Virus record (IMG/VR): IMGVR_UViG_3300020200_000132
Coordinates: 1 to 28,997 of that record
Source: a virus
Reading direction: 5' to 3' (one strand)
Length of the DNA stretch: 28,997 nt
In this document: in pieces, positions 18,731 through 27,016 of the stretch
How the letters are laid out: every line of letters starts with the position of its first letter
How positions within the stretch are numbered: the stretch's first letter is position 1
Program-made: the position numbers and the translations under genes
Notes under the pieces: model-generated
What the model was told of the DNA's origin: nothing
The model's database searches: none
The model's input: only the letters and a program-made list of their open reading frames with translations

Positions 18731-19872
18731 TATTCCTCGTAAGCATTAGTTGCTGGTGTACTTATATCTCCTATCGTTGGTGGTTCAGGAGGTATCCCTG
18801 GTGAGTTGAGGTGTACTTGTGTCCCTGTTAGGCCAGCATTCCCTGTTGCCATACCATGAAAAGTTCCTGCTGCATTTACACCAAAATTACCAGTGGTATT
18901 TACTACAAAATTTGAACACTTCATTTTTATGTCTTTATTAGCTTGAAGAGTTATATTTCCACTAAGGGATCTAATATTAATATCTTCCTTACAAGATATG
19001 TCAATAGACCCGTCATAGTTTATTTGTATTCTACCTTTTGGAGTTGATATAAATACAGCACTTCGGCTGTTTGAGTCTGTACCGGCTCTTATATTAACAT
19101 CAGAGTCTTCACTTGTAATATTAACATTTCCACATCTTTCATTTGAGCCAGCAATTATTCCGGCAGAAGCATTATCCCCCCCTGCCCCGGTAGAACAATT
19201 TTTAATATCTATCTCCCTTCCTTCTGATATCATTAACTTTATTCCACCAGTATATGACACCATATTTTGGTCACCAGCACACATTAAATATATTGATCTG
19301 CTAGCTAATAACCCATGATGCTCATCGTTATAAAACACAGACCCAATCGAGTCAGAAGTAACTCTAATACCGTCTCCGTGCTCATTTCTAATATTAATTT
19401 TATTATCTAATGGTGAGTCCTGGAGAGATACTATCTTACCCTTATCACTTTGTAATTTAACTTCCGAGGCTATGTAGCCAGAAAGTCTCTCATCCCTGAT
19501 AACTAAGCCAGCATTTTGTTCATTAGTAAATGTTATCCTCTGTGGAATATCCTTATCAGTGTAATAGCTCTCTCTGGTTATACCATATAAAAAATGTGTT
19601 GGATCTATTACGTCAGGATCATATGGGTCTGGCTCTCCTTCGACTATTGTGGATATGTAATAATACTTGTTATAATCTATATTTTTTAATATGAGAATTT
19701 TTGATCCGACATTAGGGACAGCTATGGCTCCACCTGAAGTTTTGTGAAAGAAGGGGGAGGTATACGTTACATTTACTTTTCTTCCATCCTCTAATAGTTT
19801 AACATACAATTTAAATGTATGTGATGGGTCAACTATTGATTCTACCATTCCTAATAAAAACTCACTTTTCAT
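18730..19872 (-). CDS. Baseplate central spike (gp5 C-terminal/gpV/VgrG-like), without lysozyme domain
   Basis: This 380-residue membrane-puncturing spike protein acts at the tip of the tail tube. Residues 1-80 form an OB-fold-type domain (FLLGMVESIVDP, then GSKILILKN and YYISTIVEGE). About residues 160-330 show the short-period alternation of a trimeric beta-helix or beta-prism (NKINIRNEHGDGI, GRIQINYDGSIDISCKEDIN, GNITLQANKDIKMKC). The C-terminus (GLTGTQVHLNSPG, 348-360) is the usual spike end before a Pro-rich tail. T4 gp5 carries a lysozyme domain between the OB fold and the helix; here there is none. A clear Shine-Dalgarno AAGGA (19880-19884) precedes the ATG by seven bases, and the gene is 15 bases from the hub gene. 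No PAAR tip protein or His-x-His iron-binding tip was seen. The identification is strong. Confidence 0.87.
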   Translation of the reverse strand: MKSEFLLGMVESIVDPSHTFKLYVKLLEDGRKVNVTYTSPFFHKTSGGAIAVPNVGSKILILKNIDYNKYYYISTIVEGEPDPYDPDVIDPTHFLYGITRESYYTDKDIPQRITFTNEQNAGLVIRDERLSGYIASEVKLQSDKGKIVSLQDSPLDNKINIRNEHGDGIRVTSDSIGSVFYNDEHHGLLASRSIYLMCAGDQNMVSYTGGIKLMISEGREIDIKNCSTGAGGDNASAGIIAGSNERCGNVNITSEDSDVNIRAGTDSNSRSAVFISTPKGRIQINYDGSIDISCKEDINIRSLSGNITLQANKDIKMKCSNFVVNTTGNFGVNAAGTFHGMATGNAGLTGTQVHLNSPGIPPEPPTIGDISTPATNAYEE

Positions 19873-19887
19873 TTTTTATTCCTTATC

Positions 19888-22335
19888 TTATTTATTATTA
19901 TAGTTTGCATCTTTGCTCAGTTGGAATTCTGAGTAAGCATCTCTGCTTGAGATAAAGTGCCTATACCCAAGAACATAATATCTTCCATTATAAATTGAAG
20001 AAACTTTTTTTCCTGTTCCGTCACCAATTATATTTTGAAGTCCTACAAAAAAACATGATGTGTCTTTTGTATATCCTGTTATACTAAAAAATGGTAAAGT
20101 TTTTACATTTACCTGTAGTACCATCTTAGTTAACTCATCATATAATTCTTTTTCAAATAAAACTTTTTGATTTGAATTTGCTGTTTGAATGACCGGAAGC
20201 ATATCGCTGCCCCCAGTCAACTTTCTCAACAAAATAAATGACAACTGTTCAAGTTTTAAATTTTTATTCAACTCAAGTGCTGAATCCTGATTGTTCATTT
20301 TTGCATAGTTTTCTATAAAAGAATTTATTTCTTTTAATTTTTCTGAGGATGTCTTTCCAGTAAAATCTGTGTTTTTGTAGAGCTTAGAGAATAGATTTGT
20401 TAAATCTCCTACAGTTACTGTAGTTGCTCTTGCATCTTTAGTTTCTGCTTTTTCAAATACTTTCGTAGACTCATCTATGTTTCCTACATCTACAGTTCCA
20501 GTATCTAAAATAGTTGACATTAACTTATTCTCATACCCAACATCTAAAACAGTTTTATAAATTAAATTATTTTGTAGTGATACGGATAAGACATTTGGAT
20601 TTGCAATATTAAATCTAAATATTGGTATATCTAAAATTTTTAAAACTGTTAATTCTCTCTCCGATAATGCAAGCTCATCATTCAATAAAACATTTTCTCC
20701 AAATGAAGAACTTCTTTTCCTTAGTTTCATCTTGGTATAATAATCTAATCTATAGGTTGGATTAGAGTATAATTTATAATCTAAATCAAATATGTTATCT
20801 TTATTGTAATTAATTGTACCGGCATCGACTATTGAATATGCGTTTGCTAGATATAATAAGTCTTCAATTAAATTTTGATCACCAAATATAAACGCTGGCT
20901 TATTTTCATCTTTAATAAACCCATATTTTTTCCATATCTTCAATATGTTTAAATTATTTTCTAATAATAAAGTTTGATTATATCTTATTTTTAATTCTGA
21001 ATTTATAAGTTCTTTAAACTTATTATTGAACTCTTGTAATGGAAAATAGAAATCAGGAGTGATCTCAGAAGAACTCTCCTTATTATTATTATCAAGATTT
21101 ATACTAATTTTTATTATTAATGATTTTGATTTTGCCTCTGATATAGAATCATTAGCCACATCCACATTTCTTGGAGAACTATTGTTTAGTGAGTTTGCTT
21201 GAGCAGAAACTTTATCATGAACTATCTCGCATTCTAATCCTAATTGTTTAACTATTGCATCAGGCATTAGAGAGTCTAAGATCTCTTCTGCATCAGGTCT
21301 TCTAAATAGAGAATTTGCAAATATCTCGTCTCTTCTAACAAGATTTGATTTTGTTAATGTTACAACCTTATCTGTCCCTTTAATTGTTCCTTCTATTCTC
21401 ACTACTATCATATCTGACATCACGCCGTGATGGAGAATATTTGCATCTTCTAATTCAGATCCTTCTATCGTTGTAGCTTTTTCAAAATACTTAGTGGTAA
21501 GTATATCTGTTAAATTTAACACATTAGGTAATAATACTATTACATTTTCATTTAATGAATTAGTAGATGATGAGTAATCATTTATTAAACCAATGATATA
21601 GTTTTTTATTATTTCTTTTATCTTATTGTGAATAGATTTTTCTAAATCAAAATCATTTCCTTTAAAAAGAAATAAGAATCTATCTAAATTACTATCAATT
21701 TTTATCTCTGCTGATTTTCTGTATCTTACCGTTTTATTTGAATAGATATGATCATATTTATTTAATGTTTGATATATTATATCAGAAGATATGCCTTCTA
21801 TTTCATTTCTTAAAATTTTACCTACCTCACCCCTAAACTCTAATACTATTTCTTTTATGCCGTTCTCATTTATAGAGATGTCACCTTTCATAAATGACAT
21901 AACAAATGGGCCAGCCCAATTCTCTGCTGAATCTCCAATACCATAACTAAAATATATTTCTCTGGTTGGTGAAAGTATTTCTTTCTCTAAGCCTCTATCT
22001 AAATCTACAAATGCTCCCCCAAGCTGTTTTTTTTCTTTAAGCAAATTACCTACTATTTCTGGGTATACATCAGTTGAAATAAATTGCTGCTCAAATGACT
22101 GTCCGTTTTCCACCATTCTTAATTTTAAATAAGATCCATCCCCACCAAAATTAAATGTATGATCTAATTCTATTAGATTAGAATTAAACTCTGGGCCTGC
22201 AATTATTGACGCTCTCTTTTGAGCATCGCTAAGTTTAGAAAAATAACTTTTTGTAGTTACTTTTGATATATTTAAAAATTCTTGTATTACATCTTTAGAT
22301 GTTGTAATAAAAACATTTGCAGTTGTAGAGTTCAT
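19888..22335 (-). CDS. Baseplate hub protein (gp27/gpD-like), 815 aa
   Basis: This is an 815-residue protein between the gp53/LysM-like gene (one-base overlap) and the spike gene, the place of the gp27/gpD hub that carries the spike. The C-terminus fits the hub pattern: LPFFSITGYTK (about 747-757) followed by NGRYYVLGYRHFIS (about 783-796) and SEFQLSKD. That is the strand set ending hub proteins that hold the next tube ring. Residues 125-170 contain a beta region (EIYFSYGIGDS, then GPFVMSFMKGDISI) like the first tube-like domain. The middle is long, helical and charged (Lys/Asn/Glu-rich), making this protein about twice the length of T4 gp27 (391 aa). No lysozyme or peptidase motif is visible in the extra part. 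There is no Shine-Dalgarno; the start is coupled to the overlapping stop. Identification rests on the C-terminal pattern plus gene order. Confidence 0.72.
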   Translation of the reverse strand: MNSTTANVFITTSKDVIQEFLNISKVTTKSYFSKLSDAQKRASIIAGPEFNSNLIELDHTFNFGGDGSYLKLRMVENGQSFEQQFISTDVYPEIVGNLLKEKKQLGGAFVDLDRGLEKEILSPTREIYFSYGIGDSAENWAGPFVMSFMKGDISINENGIKEIVLEFRGEVGKILRNEIEGISSDIIYQTLNKYDHIYSNKTVRYRKSAEIKIDSNLDRFLFLFKGNDFDLEKSIHNKIKEIIKNYIIGLINDYSSSTNSLNENVIVLLPNVLNLTDILTTKYFEKATTIEGSELEDANILHHGVMSDMIVVRIEGTIKGTDKVVTLTKSNLVRRDEIFANSLFRRPDAEEILDSLMPDAIVKQLGLECEIVHDKVSAQANSLNNSSPRNVDVANDSISEAKSKSLIIKISINLDNNNKESSSEITPDFYFPLQEFNNKFKELINSELKIRYNQTLLLENNLNILKIWKKYGFIKDENKPAFIFGDQNLIEDLLYLANAYSIVDAGTINYNKDNIFDLDYKLYSNPTYRLDYYTKMKLRKRSSSFGENVLLNDELALSERELTVLKILDIPIFRFNIANPNVLSVSLQNNLIYKTVLDVGYENKLMSTILDTGTVDVGNIDESTKVFEKAETKDARATTVTVGDLTNLFSKLYKNTDFTGKTSSEKLKEINSFIENYAKMNNQDSALELNKNLKLEQLSFILLRKLTGGSDMLPVIQTANSNQKVLFEKELYDELTKMVLQVNVKTLPFFSITGYTKDTSCFFVGLQNIIGDGTGKKVSSIYNGRYYVLGYRHFISSRDAYSEFQLSKDANYNNK

Positions 22336-22628
22336 TAAATTAACTTAAGTATTTTTATTTGATCTCCTACATTTAACTGCTGAAAAGGATCATTAATATT
22401 ATTTGAAACGCAAATTAACCAATCTAATGTTGGAGTATTGTAGAATAAATTTGATATTAAATCTGCTCTATGCTCGTATCCCGCTGGAACCCTTCCGACA
22501 ATAAAAGTGTAATCAGATAAAGATTTTAGATATTCCTCATATAAACTAGAATTAAAAGTTGATGTTATTAATTTATTTTTATGTAAAATAGATCCTTTAG
22601 AATATTTTAAATGATTATTATATTTCAT
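22335..22628 (-). CDS. gp53/LysM-like baseplate protein (tail protein X position), 97 aa
   Basis: This 97-residue protein has a C-terminal half matching the T4 gp53 wedge family. ADLISNLFYNTPTLDWLICV (residues 55-74) corresponds to the conserved pattern of Asp-Leu-Ile, an aromatic Y-x-T-P turn and a Trp-rich strand. NNINDPFQQLNVGDQIKI (76-93) follows, with the Asn-Asp-Pro-Phe and Gly turn typical of the family. That half is also the LysM-like fold seen in tail protein X of other contractile tails. The N-terminal 40 residues are Lys/Asn/Ser-rich and probably extended. It is the smallest protein of the structural run, sitting between the tube-baseplate adaptor (19 bases away) and the hub gene (one-base overlap). 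T4 gp53 is about twice as long. The family assignment is good; whether it acts as a wedge part or an axial adaptor is not decided. Confidence 0.8.
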   Translation of the reverse strand: MKYNNHLKYSKGSILHKNKLITSTFNSSLYEEYLKSLSDYTFIVGRVPAGYEHRADLISNLFYNTPTLDWLICVSNNINDPFQQLNVGDQIKILKLI

Positions 22629-22647
22629 AGTACTTATTGATTATCTC

Positions 22648-23580
22648 TTAAAACAAAGTTTTCATTGGTTTATTCAAGTTTAGAGAATTAAATAATGATT
22701 TCAATCCATCAGGTCTTGTAATACTATGAGTATTAAAGGCTCCTACCATACCATTATACGGATCCATATTATTTTCAGATATAACAGACTCCCACCCAGC
22801 TATATTATCTCCAAGAACAACTTCACGAGACTCAAACTTGTCTAGGTTTCCAACTCTTTGCTCATTAAGAGACATACTTATTTCTAATTGTTTTGGCAAT
22901 AATGTTTCAAAATCATATCCAGCTTCTTCATTAAATGATATTGAAAAATTATCAGCTATACATGGTATATTGTTATACATTATTCCATGATTTAGTCTAA
23001 CTATTGGAGCACCATATAGTGTGTTTGAAGCATTATTTCTAACTGAAGATCTAATTAAATTTATCCAAAATATTACTAAGTTTATTAATTTTTCTTTTTT
23101 TTGATCAAAAACTAAATCGTCGGGGACTCTAGATTTATTTATGTTAAATAGGGGAGAATTAAGTGACTCTCCTTCAGACACTAATGACTTAAAAAATTCA
23201 GAGTGATTCTTGTAATGATTAATTCCTATTAAAGTTTTCTGATCATTGTCAAAAAAACTTTCTCTATCATCTCTAGAAAATAGCTTAAATGATTGTTCAA
23301 ATCTTCTACTTATTCCTTCATATGAATACATATCAACTAAATGCTGAAATGTTATATTAAACGAAAGATTAAATGATCTAGACTTAGCTCCTAAATAGGA
23401 GAATATGCTACCAGATCTTCCTAGAAGAGAATACTCAGCTAAATTTGATTTTTGATTTTCAGAGACTTTGCAGTTTTCCAACATAGGAATATAAGTTCTT
23501 GTGATTTCATTTCCTCTAGTTGGAAATTCAAATAGGAGATAAGATCTCTCATGAAGTTTTCTAAGAGCTATATTAACCAT
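22648..23580 (-). CDS. Tail tube-baseplate adaptor-like protein, 310 aa
   Basis: This is a 310-residue protein directly after the tape measure gene. Residues 48-78 (AEYSLLGRSG, then FSYLGAKSRSFNLSFNITF) fit the element found in tube-to-baseplate adaptors of contractile tails and injection systems: a Gly-Arg-Ser turn, an aromatic-Gly turn and two beta strands. Residues 197-245 (HGIMYNNIPCIADNF, then AGYDFETLLPKQLEISMSL) form the matching second half, with the conserved iPci strand and a final leucine-rich beta strand. The linker between them is helical and charged. The order tape measure, adaptor, LysM/X, hub, spike is the standard axial series. An AGGAGG (23592-23597, minus strand) lies 11 bases before the ATG, a slightly long spacing, and is embedded in the tape measure's C-terminal Gly-Arg codons. 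It could alternatively be a gp48/gp54-type tube initiator. Confidence 0.6.
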   Translation of the reverse strand: MVNIALRKLHERSYLLFEFPTRGNEITRTYIPMLENCKVSENQKSNLAEYSLLGRSGSIFSYLGAKSRSFNLSFNITFQHLVDMYSYEGISRRFEQSFKLFSRDDRESFFDNDQKTLIGINHYKNHSEFFKSLVSEGESLNSPLFNINKSRVPDDLVFDQKKEKLINLVIFWINLIRSSVRNNASNTLYGAPIVRLNHGIMYNNIPCIADNFSISFNEEAGYDFETLLPKQLEISMSLNEQRVGNLDKFESREVVLGDNIAGWESVISENNMDPYNGMVGAFNTHSITRPDGLKSLFNSLNLNKPMKTLF

Positions 23581-23581
23581 A

Positions 23582-26479
23582 TTATCTACGTCCTCCTCTT
23601 CCTACATACGCTGATCTAGATGTATCACTAGACAAATCAATAGACTGCCTTAGGTCGGCAACTCTAGCAGCTAAATCTTGAATAGCCTTATTATCATCAT
23701 TAGATACTTTTTGATTAGCAGCTTTTGAAAGATAGTTTAATAATACGGACTCTAAACTTCTTTTTTGCTCTGGTTGATTTTCTTCCTTTGGAGGAATTAC
23801 TTTAAGTCCCTTATCCTTTATTTCTTTCATTATCTCTGATGTTACGGCCCCAGAGTCTTCTACTTTTTGTAACTTTTCATTAACGTCATTAAATATTCCT
23901 GTTAATACAAGGTGTCTTTGCTCTAGTTCATTATTGTTTTGATCGGAAAGGTTATTTGTTAACTCTTGAATTTTGGTTAATTTTTCAGTTATTCCAATGG
24001 TTTCAGATTGTTCAGGTGCGCTTCTGAGTTTTTGTGAAGCGAATACAAGTTGATCTTTTAATATTTTACTCGCTGATCCAATTTGTTCTTTTAGATCAAT
24101 TTTAGTAGGATCTAATCCATCAGACGCAGCTTTCCGGTTTGAAATTTGAATTTGTGAAGATACACCTATTGGTTGAGACACCGCATCTCTAAGGTTAGAT
24201 GATGGTTTATTCAAATCTGGAAATGCTTTTCTGATCTCCTCTGGAGTAGAGTCCAGCATTCCAAGGCTCTTAGCATATTTTTGGTTGTCAAGATTTGATC
24301 TTCCAGTCCAGTCATCTGGATCGTACTCATTAAGCAAATCATCAGTTTGTCGATTTTTTCTAATAATATCATCCATTATCTGGCTTCTTGTTTTTCCAGA
24401 GGATACCCTCTCTTCCCATCCTTGTTCGGTTCTGGAGCCTTGCGCGACAGTCATTCCAGGGTCACTTGATTTTTTTATTTTTGCAGCCCAACCCAATACT
24501 TGCTGCTCCTCCAACATAGTTTCTTTTATTTTATTTAATTCATCTCTAAGACTTAAATCTAAATATCCGCCAGTTGTAGTTTTATTAAGTTCCTCTGTTG
24601 TTGGCAATACTCTTCCATATGCAATTTTTTGCATCTCTTCAGTTGGCATAAAACTAGCATTAGTTGCATATGCAAGCCCAGGAGAAATTGCCTGATCAAC
24701 TACTTGAGTTGTTGTACTCTTTGTTTGAGCAGGGGGTTGAATATCTGGAGTTGCTTTGACATTAGTACTATTCTTTCTTGCTTGTTCAAGAGCACCATGT
24801 GTTACAAACTTAAATGAATCAGCCGTGGCTGTTTCTGATGATTTACCTATTTTTTTTACATTGTCATCTATAGCTTTAGAACTGGCATTAACAGACTCAA
24901 TAAGCTCATCAAAAGCTTTTTCAGCAGGGGTTCTGTTATCCTTAAACCAACCTAACCAATCTGAAAGAAGTGTAAAACCAGTAACTAAGGCACCAATAGC
25001 AATACCAACTGGACCAAGTAAAAAGCTTACAAATCTAAATATTCCAACACCAAGCAGCCGAAATAATGAAGTCACTGAACTGATTATGGGTCCACTTAAA
25101 ATTTTTGAAAGTCCAGGTTTAATTGAACTAAATATACTTGTTACATTTTTTAGTAGATCGGCACCTTTGATCCCTTGTGAGACCCCAATTCCAGCCTGAC
25201 CTGTAACTGGATCAATTAGCTTGGTATTCTTTAATGCTCTACCAAGACTTTCAGTCATCTCGGTTGGACTTAGGCCAAGTTGAGTTCCCTTAAAATCAAT
25301 AGCTCTTGTTACTTTAAAAGCTTTCACAGCATTACTAAATCCGTCTATTGCACCTAACAAGAACTTTCCACCAAGATAGGTTAGTACTGCTGTTTTTATA
25401 GTGCCAAGTATTGTTGGAAGTTCTTTCATCAACTCATAGTGCTTTGCTGTTTGTTGTTCTGCAAAGTTCTTTTGTTCCTCAGTAAAAGTTTTCATTTGAG
25501 CATAATAAGCATCCTCTTTGCTCATTATGTCTTTACCCTTTGCTGATTGTTCTAACAATCTATTTGTTAATATTGCAGCTTGTAGTAATTCTCCTCCTTG
25601 TGTCCCCTGAAGAGCCAAAGAAGTTCTATTCAATTTGTCCTGTGTTACAAATGTCTTCTCTGCATTTCTTGCAATTATATTTAAAACATCTTTAGAATCC
25701 ATTTGCCCGTTTAGAATCTTTTCGTTAGCATCCATTCCAACTCCAAAGCTAGCTCTTAAAGACATTATATTGGAATCTGTGCTAAACAATAAATCTACTA
25801 CTTGCTGTTGTAATTTATCAGATATACCTCTTTCTGACATCAAGCCAGTTATCTTGCTTAACTCATCTACTTGACCTTCTCCTAACCCAACAAGTGCGGC
25901 TGTATCTATTTTATCTTCATTTCTTTGAAGAGCATCAATTAATTTCTCATTTGAAATTAAAGATTCTTTAGCAATCTTAACATTAGTATCTGCAAGTCTA
26001 CTAATTGCCTCTTCATTTCCAGCAGTTGCAGTTATTAAAGTTTTACTTATTGTATTTAATTTTGCAGTTGATTGTCCCGTCTCTTGCATTCTATCTCTTA
26101 AAACATTCAAAGATCTGGAGTTTACTCTAATTCCTTCTGAAAAGGCTTCGACAAACTCTGAAACATTATCCGAGAAACTACCTCTGAGACTGTCTATGCT
26201 TTGTGCGTTTTTTTCGTATACTTTAGCTAAAGTAGTTCCTATTGCTAGAGATTTTCTCTGAACTTCATCATTCTTCTCAATAGCCTCTGTAAATCTTTCT
26301 ATTGGATTAATTAAATTGCTTAGTCTACCAACTATATTTCCTATACTATTAGTTAATGGCTTAAAACTAAACAATCCTAGTTTTACATCCTTAAGAATTG
26401 TAGTCTCACCAAGAACAGAAGCATTTAAGGCATTTACGCTAGCTGTTAATTGACTAAGTGCTTCTGTTGCTTTGGTCAT
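23582..26479 (-). CDS. Tape measure-like protein, 965 aa
   Basis: This 965-residue protein is largely helical and low in aromatics, with many Lys, Glu, Gln, Ser and Asn in heptad-like order (for example residues 60-190 and 780-930), consistent with long coiled coils. A hydrophobic stretch at 354-380 (ILGTIKTAVLTYLGGKFLLG) and a longer one at about 462-512 (FRFVSFLLGPVGIAIGALV and flanks) are probable membrane segments. Their mid-protein position is typical of tape measures, which are released into the host envelope. Residues 520-780 are Thr/Pro/Gln-rich linker. The tail ends with a basic SRSAYVGRGGRR. It overlaps the operon-head gene by 4 bases (ATGA) and precedes the adaptor gene by one base, matching the tape measure position of P2/Mu-type tails. 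At about 0.15 nm per residue the tube would be near 145 nm. No lytic transglycosylase or peptidase domain was seen. Confidence 0.78.
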   Translation of the reverse strand: MTKATEALSQLTASVNALNASVLGETTILKDVKLGLFSFKPLTNSIGNIVGRLSNLINPIERFTEAIEKNDEVQRKSLAIGTTLAKVYEKNAQSIDSLRGSFSDNVSEFVEAFSEGIRVNSRSLNVLRDRMQETGQSTAKLNTISKTLITATAGNEEAISRLADTNVKIAKESLISNEKLIDALQRNEDKIDTAALVGLGEGQVDELSKITGLMSERGISDKLQQQVVDLLFSTDSNIMSLRASFGVGMDANEKILNGQMDSKDVLNIIARNAEKTFVTQDKLNRTSLALQGTQGGELLQAAILTNRLLEQSAKGKDIMSKEDAYYAQMKTFTEEQKNFAEQQTAKHYELMKELPTILGTIKTAVLTYLGGKFLLGAIDGFSNAVKAFKVTRAIDFKGTQLGLSPTEMTESLGRALKNTKLIDPVTGQAGIGVSQGIKGADLLKNVTSIFSSIKPGLSKILSGPIISSVTSLFRLLGVGIFRFVSFLLGPVGIAIGALVTGFTLLSDWLGWFKDNRTPAEKAFDELIESVNASSKAIDDNVKKIGKSSETATADSFKFVTHGALEQARKNSTNVKATPDIQPPAQTKSTTTQVVDQAISPGLAYATNASFMPTEEMQKIAYGRVLPTTEELNKTTTGGYLDLSLRDELNKIKETMLEEQQVLGWAAKIKKSSDPGMTVAQGSRTEQGWEERVSSGKTRSQIMDDIIRKNRQTDDLLNEYDPDDWTGRSNLDNQKYAKSLGMLDSTPEEIRKAFPDLNKPSSNLRDAVSQPIGVSSQIQISNRKAASDGLDPTKIDLKEQIGSASKILKDQLVFASQKLRSAPEQSETIGITEKLTKIQELTNNLSDQNNNELEQRHLVLTGIFNDVNEKLQKVEDSGAVTSEIMKEIKDKGLKVIPPKEENQPEQKRSLESVLLNYLSKAANQKVSNDDNKAIQDLAARVADLRQSIDLSSDTSRSAYVGRGGRR

Positions 26480-26949
26480 TCTTCTAAGTCCTGTCCGTAA
26501 TTTTTACCATTAAACTTATCATCTAATTCTTCTTCACTTTCTTTTAATATTAAATCAAAAGAAATGACATCAGAAGTTTTCTTGCAGTTAAAAGTTCTAA
26601 AATTATTTATGCCTAAAAATGAACCTAAAATGTTAGGAGTATTTAAATAGGTAGCCCTAATTCTATTCTTATATAAAGTATTTATTATTAATCTTATTCC
26701 GTGAGTTGTTATCGAACTTAATAAAAATATATTTAAAAGATCGTTTCCTTTCGTAGATTTAAATATACCATCAAATCCCGATCTTCTAGACTTTACTACT
26801 ATCCCAAATCTAATTGACCCAAAATAGCTAAACTTTATGAGGTCTCCAGCTTTTAACCCAAAAACTGGTATTTCCTTTGAGATTATCTTTTCCTTATATT
26901 CTGACTCAAAAGCCATCTCCCCTTCACTTTTTTCGTCTTTTTTTGCCAT
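26476..26949 (-). CDS. Operon-head protein of unknown function, 157 aa
   Basis: This is the first gene of the structural run, overlapping the tape measure start by 4 bases. The N-terminal 30 residues are charged (KKDEKSEGEMAFESEYKEK). The core begins with GLKAGDLIKFSYFGSIRFG (32-50), which reads like a small SH3-like beta barrel. Two hydrophobic helix or strand segments follow (LLNIFLLSSI, then IRLIINTLYKNRI), and then LGSFLGINNFRTFNC. The C-terminus is acidic (EESEEELDDK). I recall similar proteins of unknown function in marine myoviruses but no characterised relative. Placed before the tape measure it could be a tail assembly chaperone or small tail protein; no slippery frameshift site joining it to the tape measure was recognised. 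No Shine-Dalgarno is visible before ATG 26949; the leader is AT-rich. Confidence 0.7.
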   Translation of the reverse strand: MAKKDEKSEGEMAFESEYKEKIISKEIPVFGLKAGDLIKFSYFGSIRFGIVVKSRRSGFDGIFKSTKGNDLLNIFLLSSITTHGIRLIINTLYKNRIRATYLNTPNILGSFLGINNFRTFNCKKTSDVISFDLILKESEEELDDKFNGKNYGQDLEE

Positions 26950-27016
26950 GATATATTATTTTTATTTAGTTTAGCATCTAATCTGACTATATTTAGAATC
27001 ATATTTAAAGGACATA
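26950..27016. promoter_or_regulatory. Divergent intergenic region with candidate promoters in both directions
   Basis: This is the only real intergenic region, 67 bases and strongly AT-rich. Rightward, TTAGCA (26971-26976) and TAGAAT (26994-26999) are 17 bases apart, matching the sigma-70 consensus at 4/6 and 5/6. Transcription would begin near 27006, just before the Shine-Dalgarno of the 95-aa gene. Leftward, the minus strand holds two copies of CTAAATA (26990-26996 and 26963-26969), 27 bases apart. They resemble the TAAATA core of T4-type late promoters (TATAAATA) and are suitably placed to drive the late structural run. Both assignments rest on short matches in AT-rich DNA and are tentative. 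Confidence 0.35.
27007..27012 (+). promoter_or_regulatory. Shine-Dalgarno for the 95-aa gene
   Basis: AAAGGA lies 4 bases before the ATG at 27017. It is the clearest sign that this plus-strand frame is a real gene, because most starts of the leftward operon have no such signal. Confidence 0.6.

Noticed and set aside
24285-25199. Long open frames on the plus strand (136 and 147 codons) antisense to the tape measure gene
   Set aside because: Their proteins are Cys/Ser/Leu-rich without domain pattern, they lack upstream signals, and the minus strand encodes a coherent tape measure-like protein over the same bases.
26476-26960. Programmed frameshift joining the gene before the tape measure to the tape measure, as in many tail chaperone pairs
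   Set aside because: The two genes overlap by an ATGA with a normal start; no slippery heptamer was recognised, and the upstream protein does not look like a tail chaperone.
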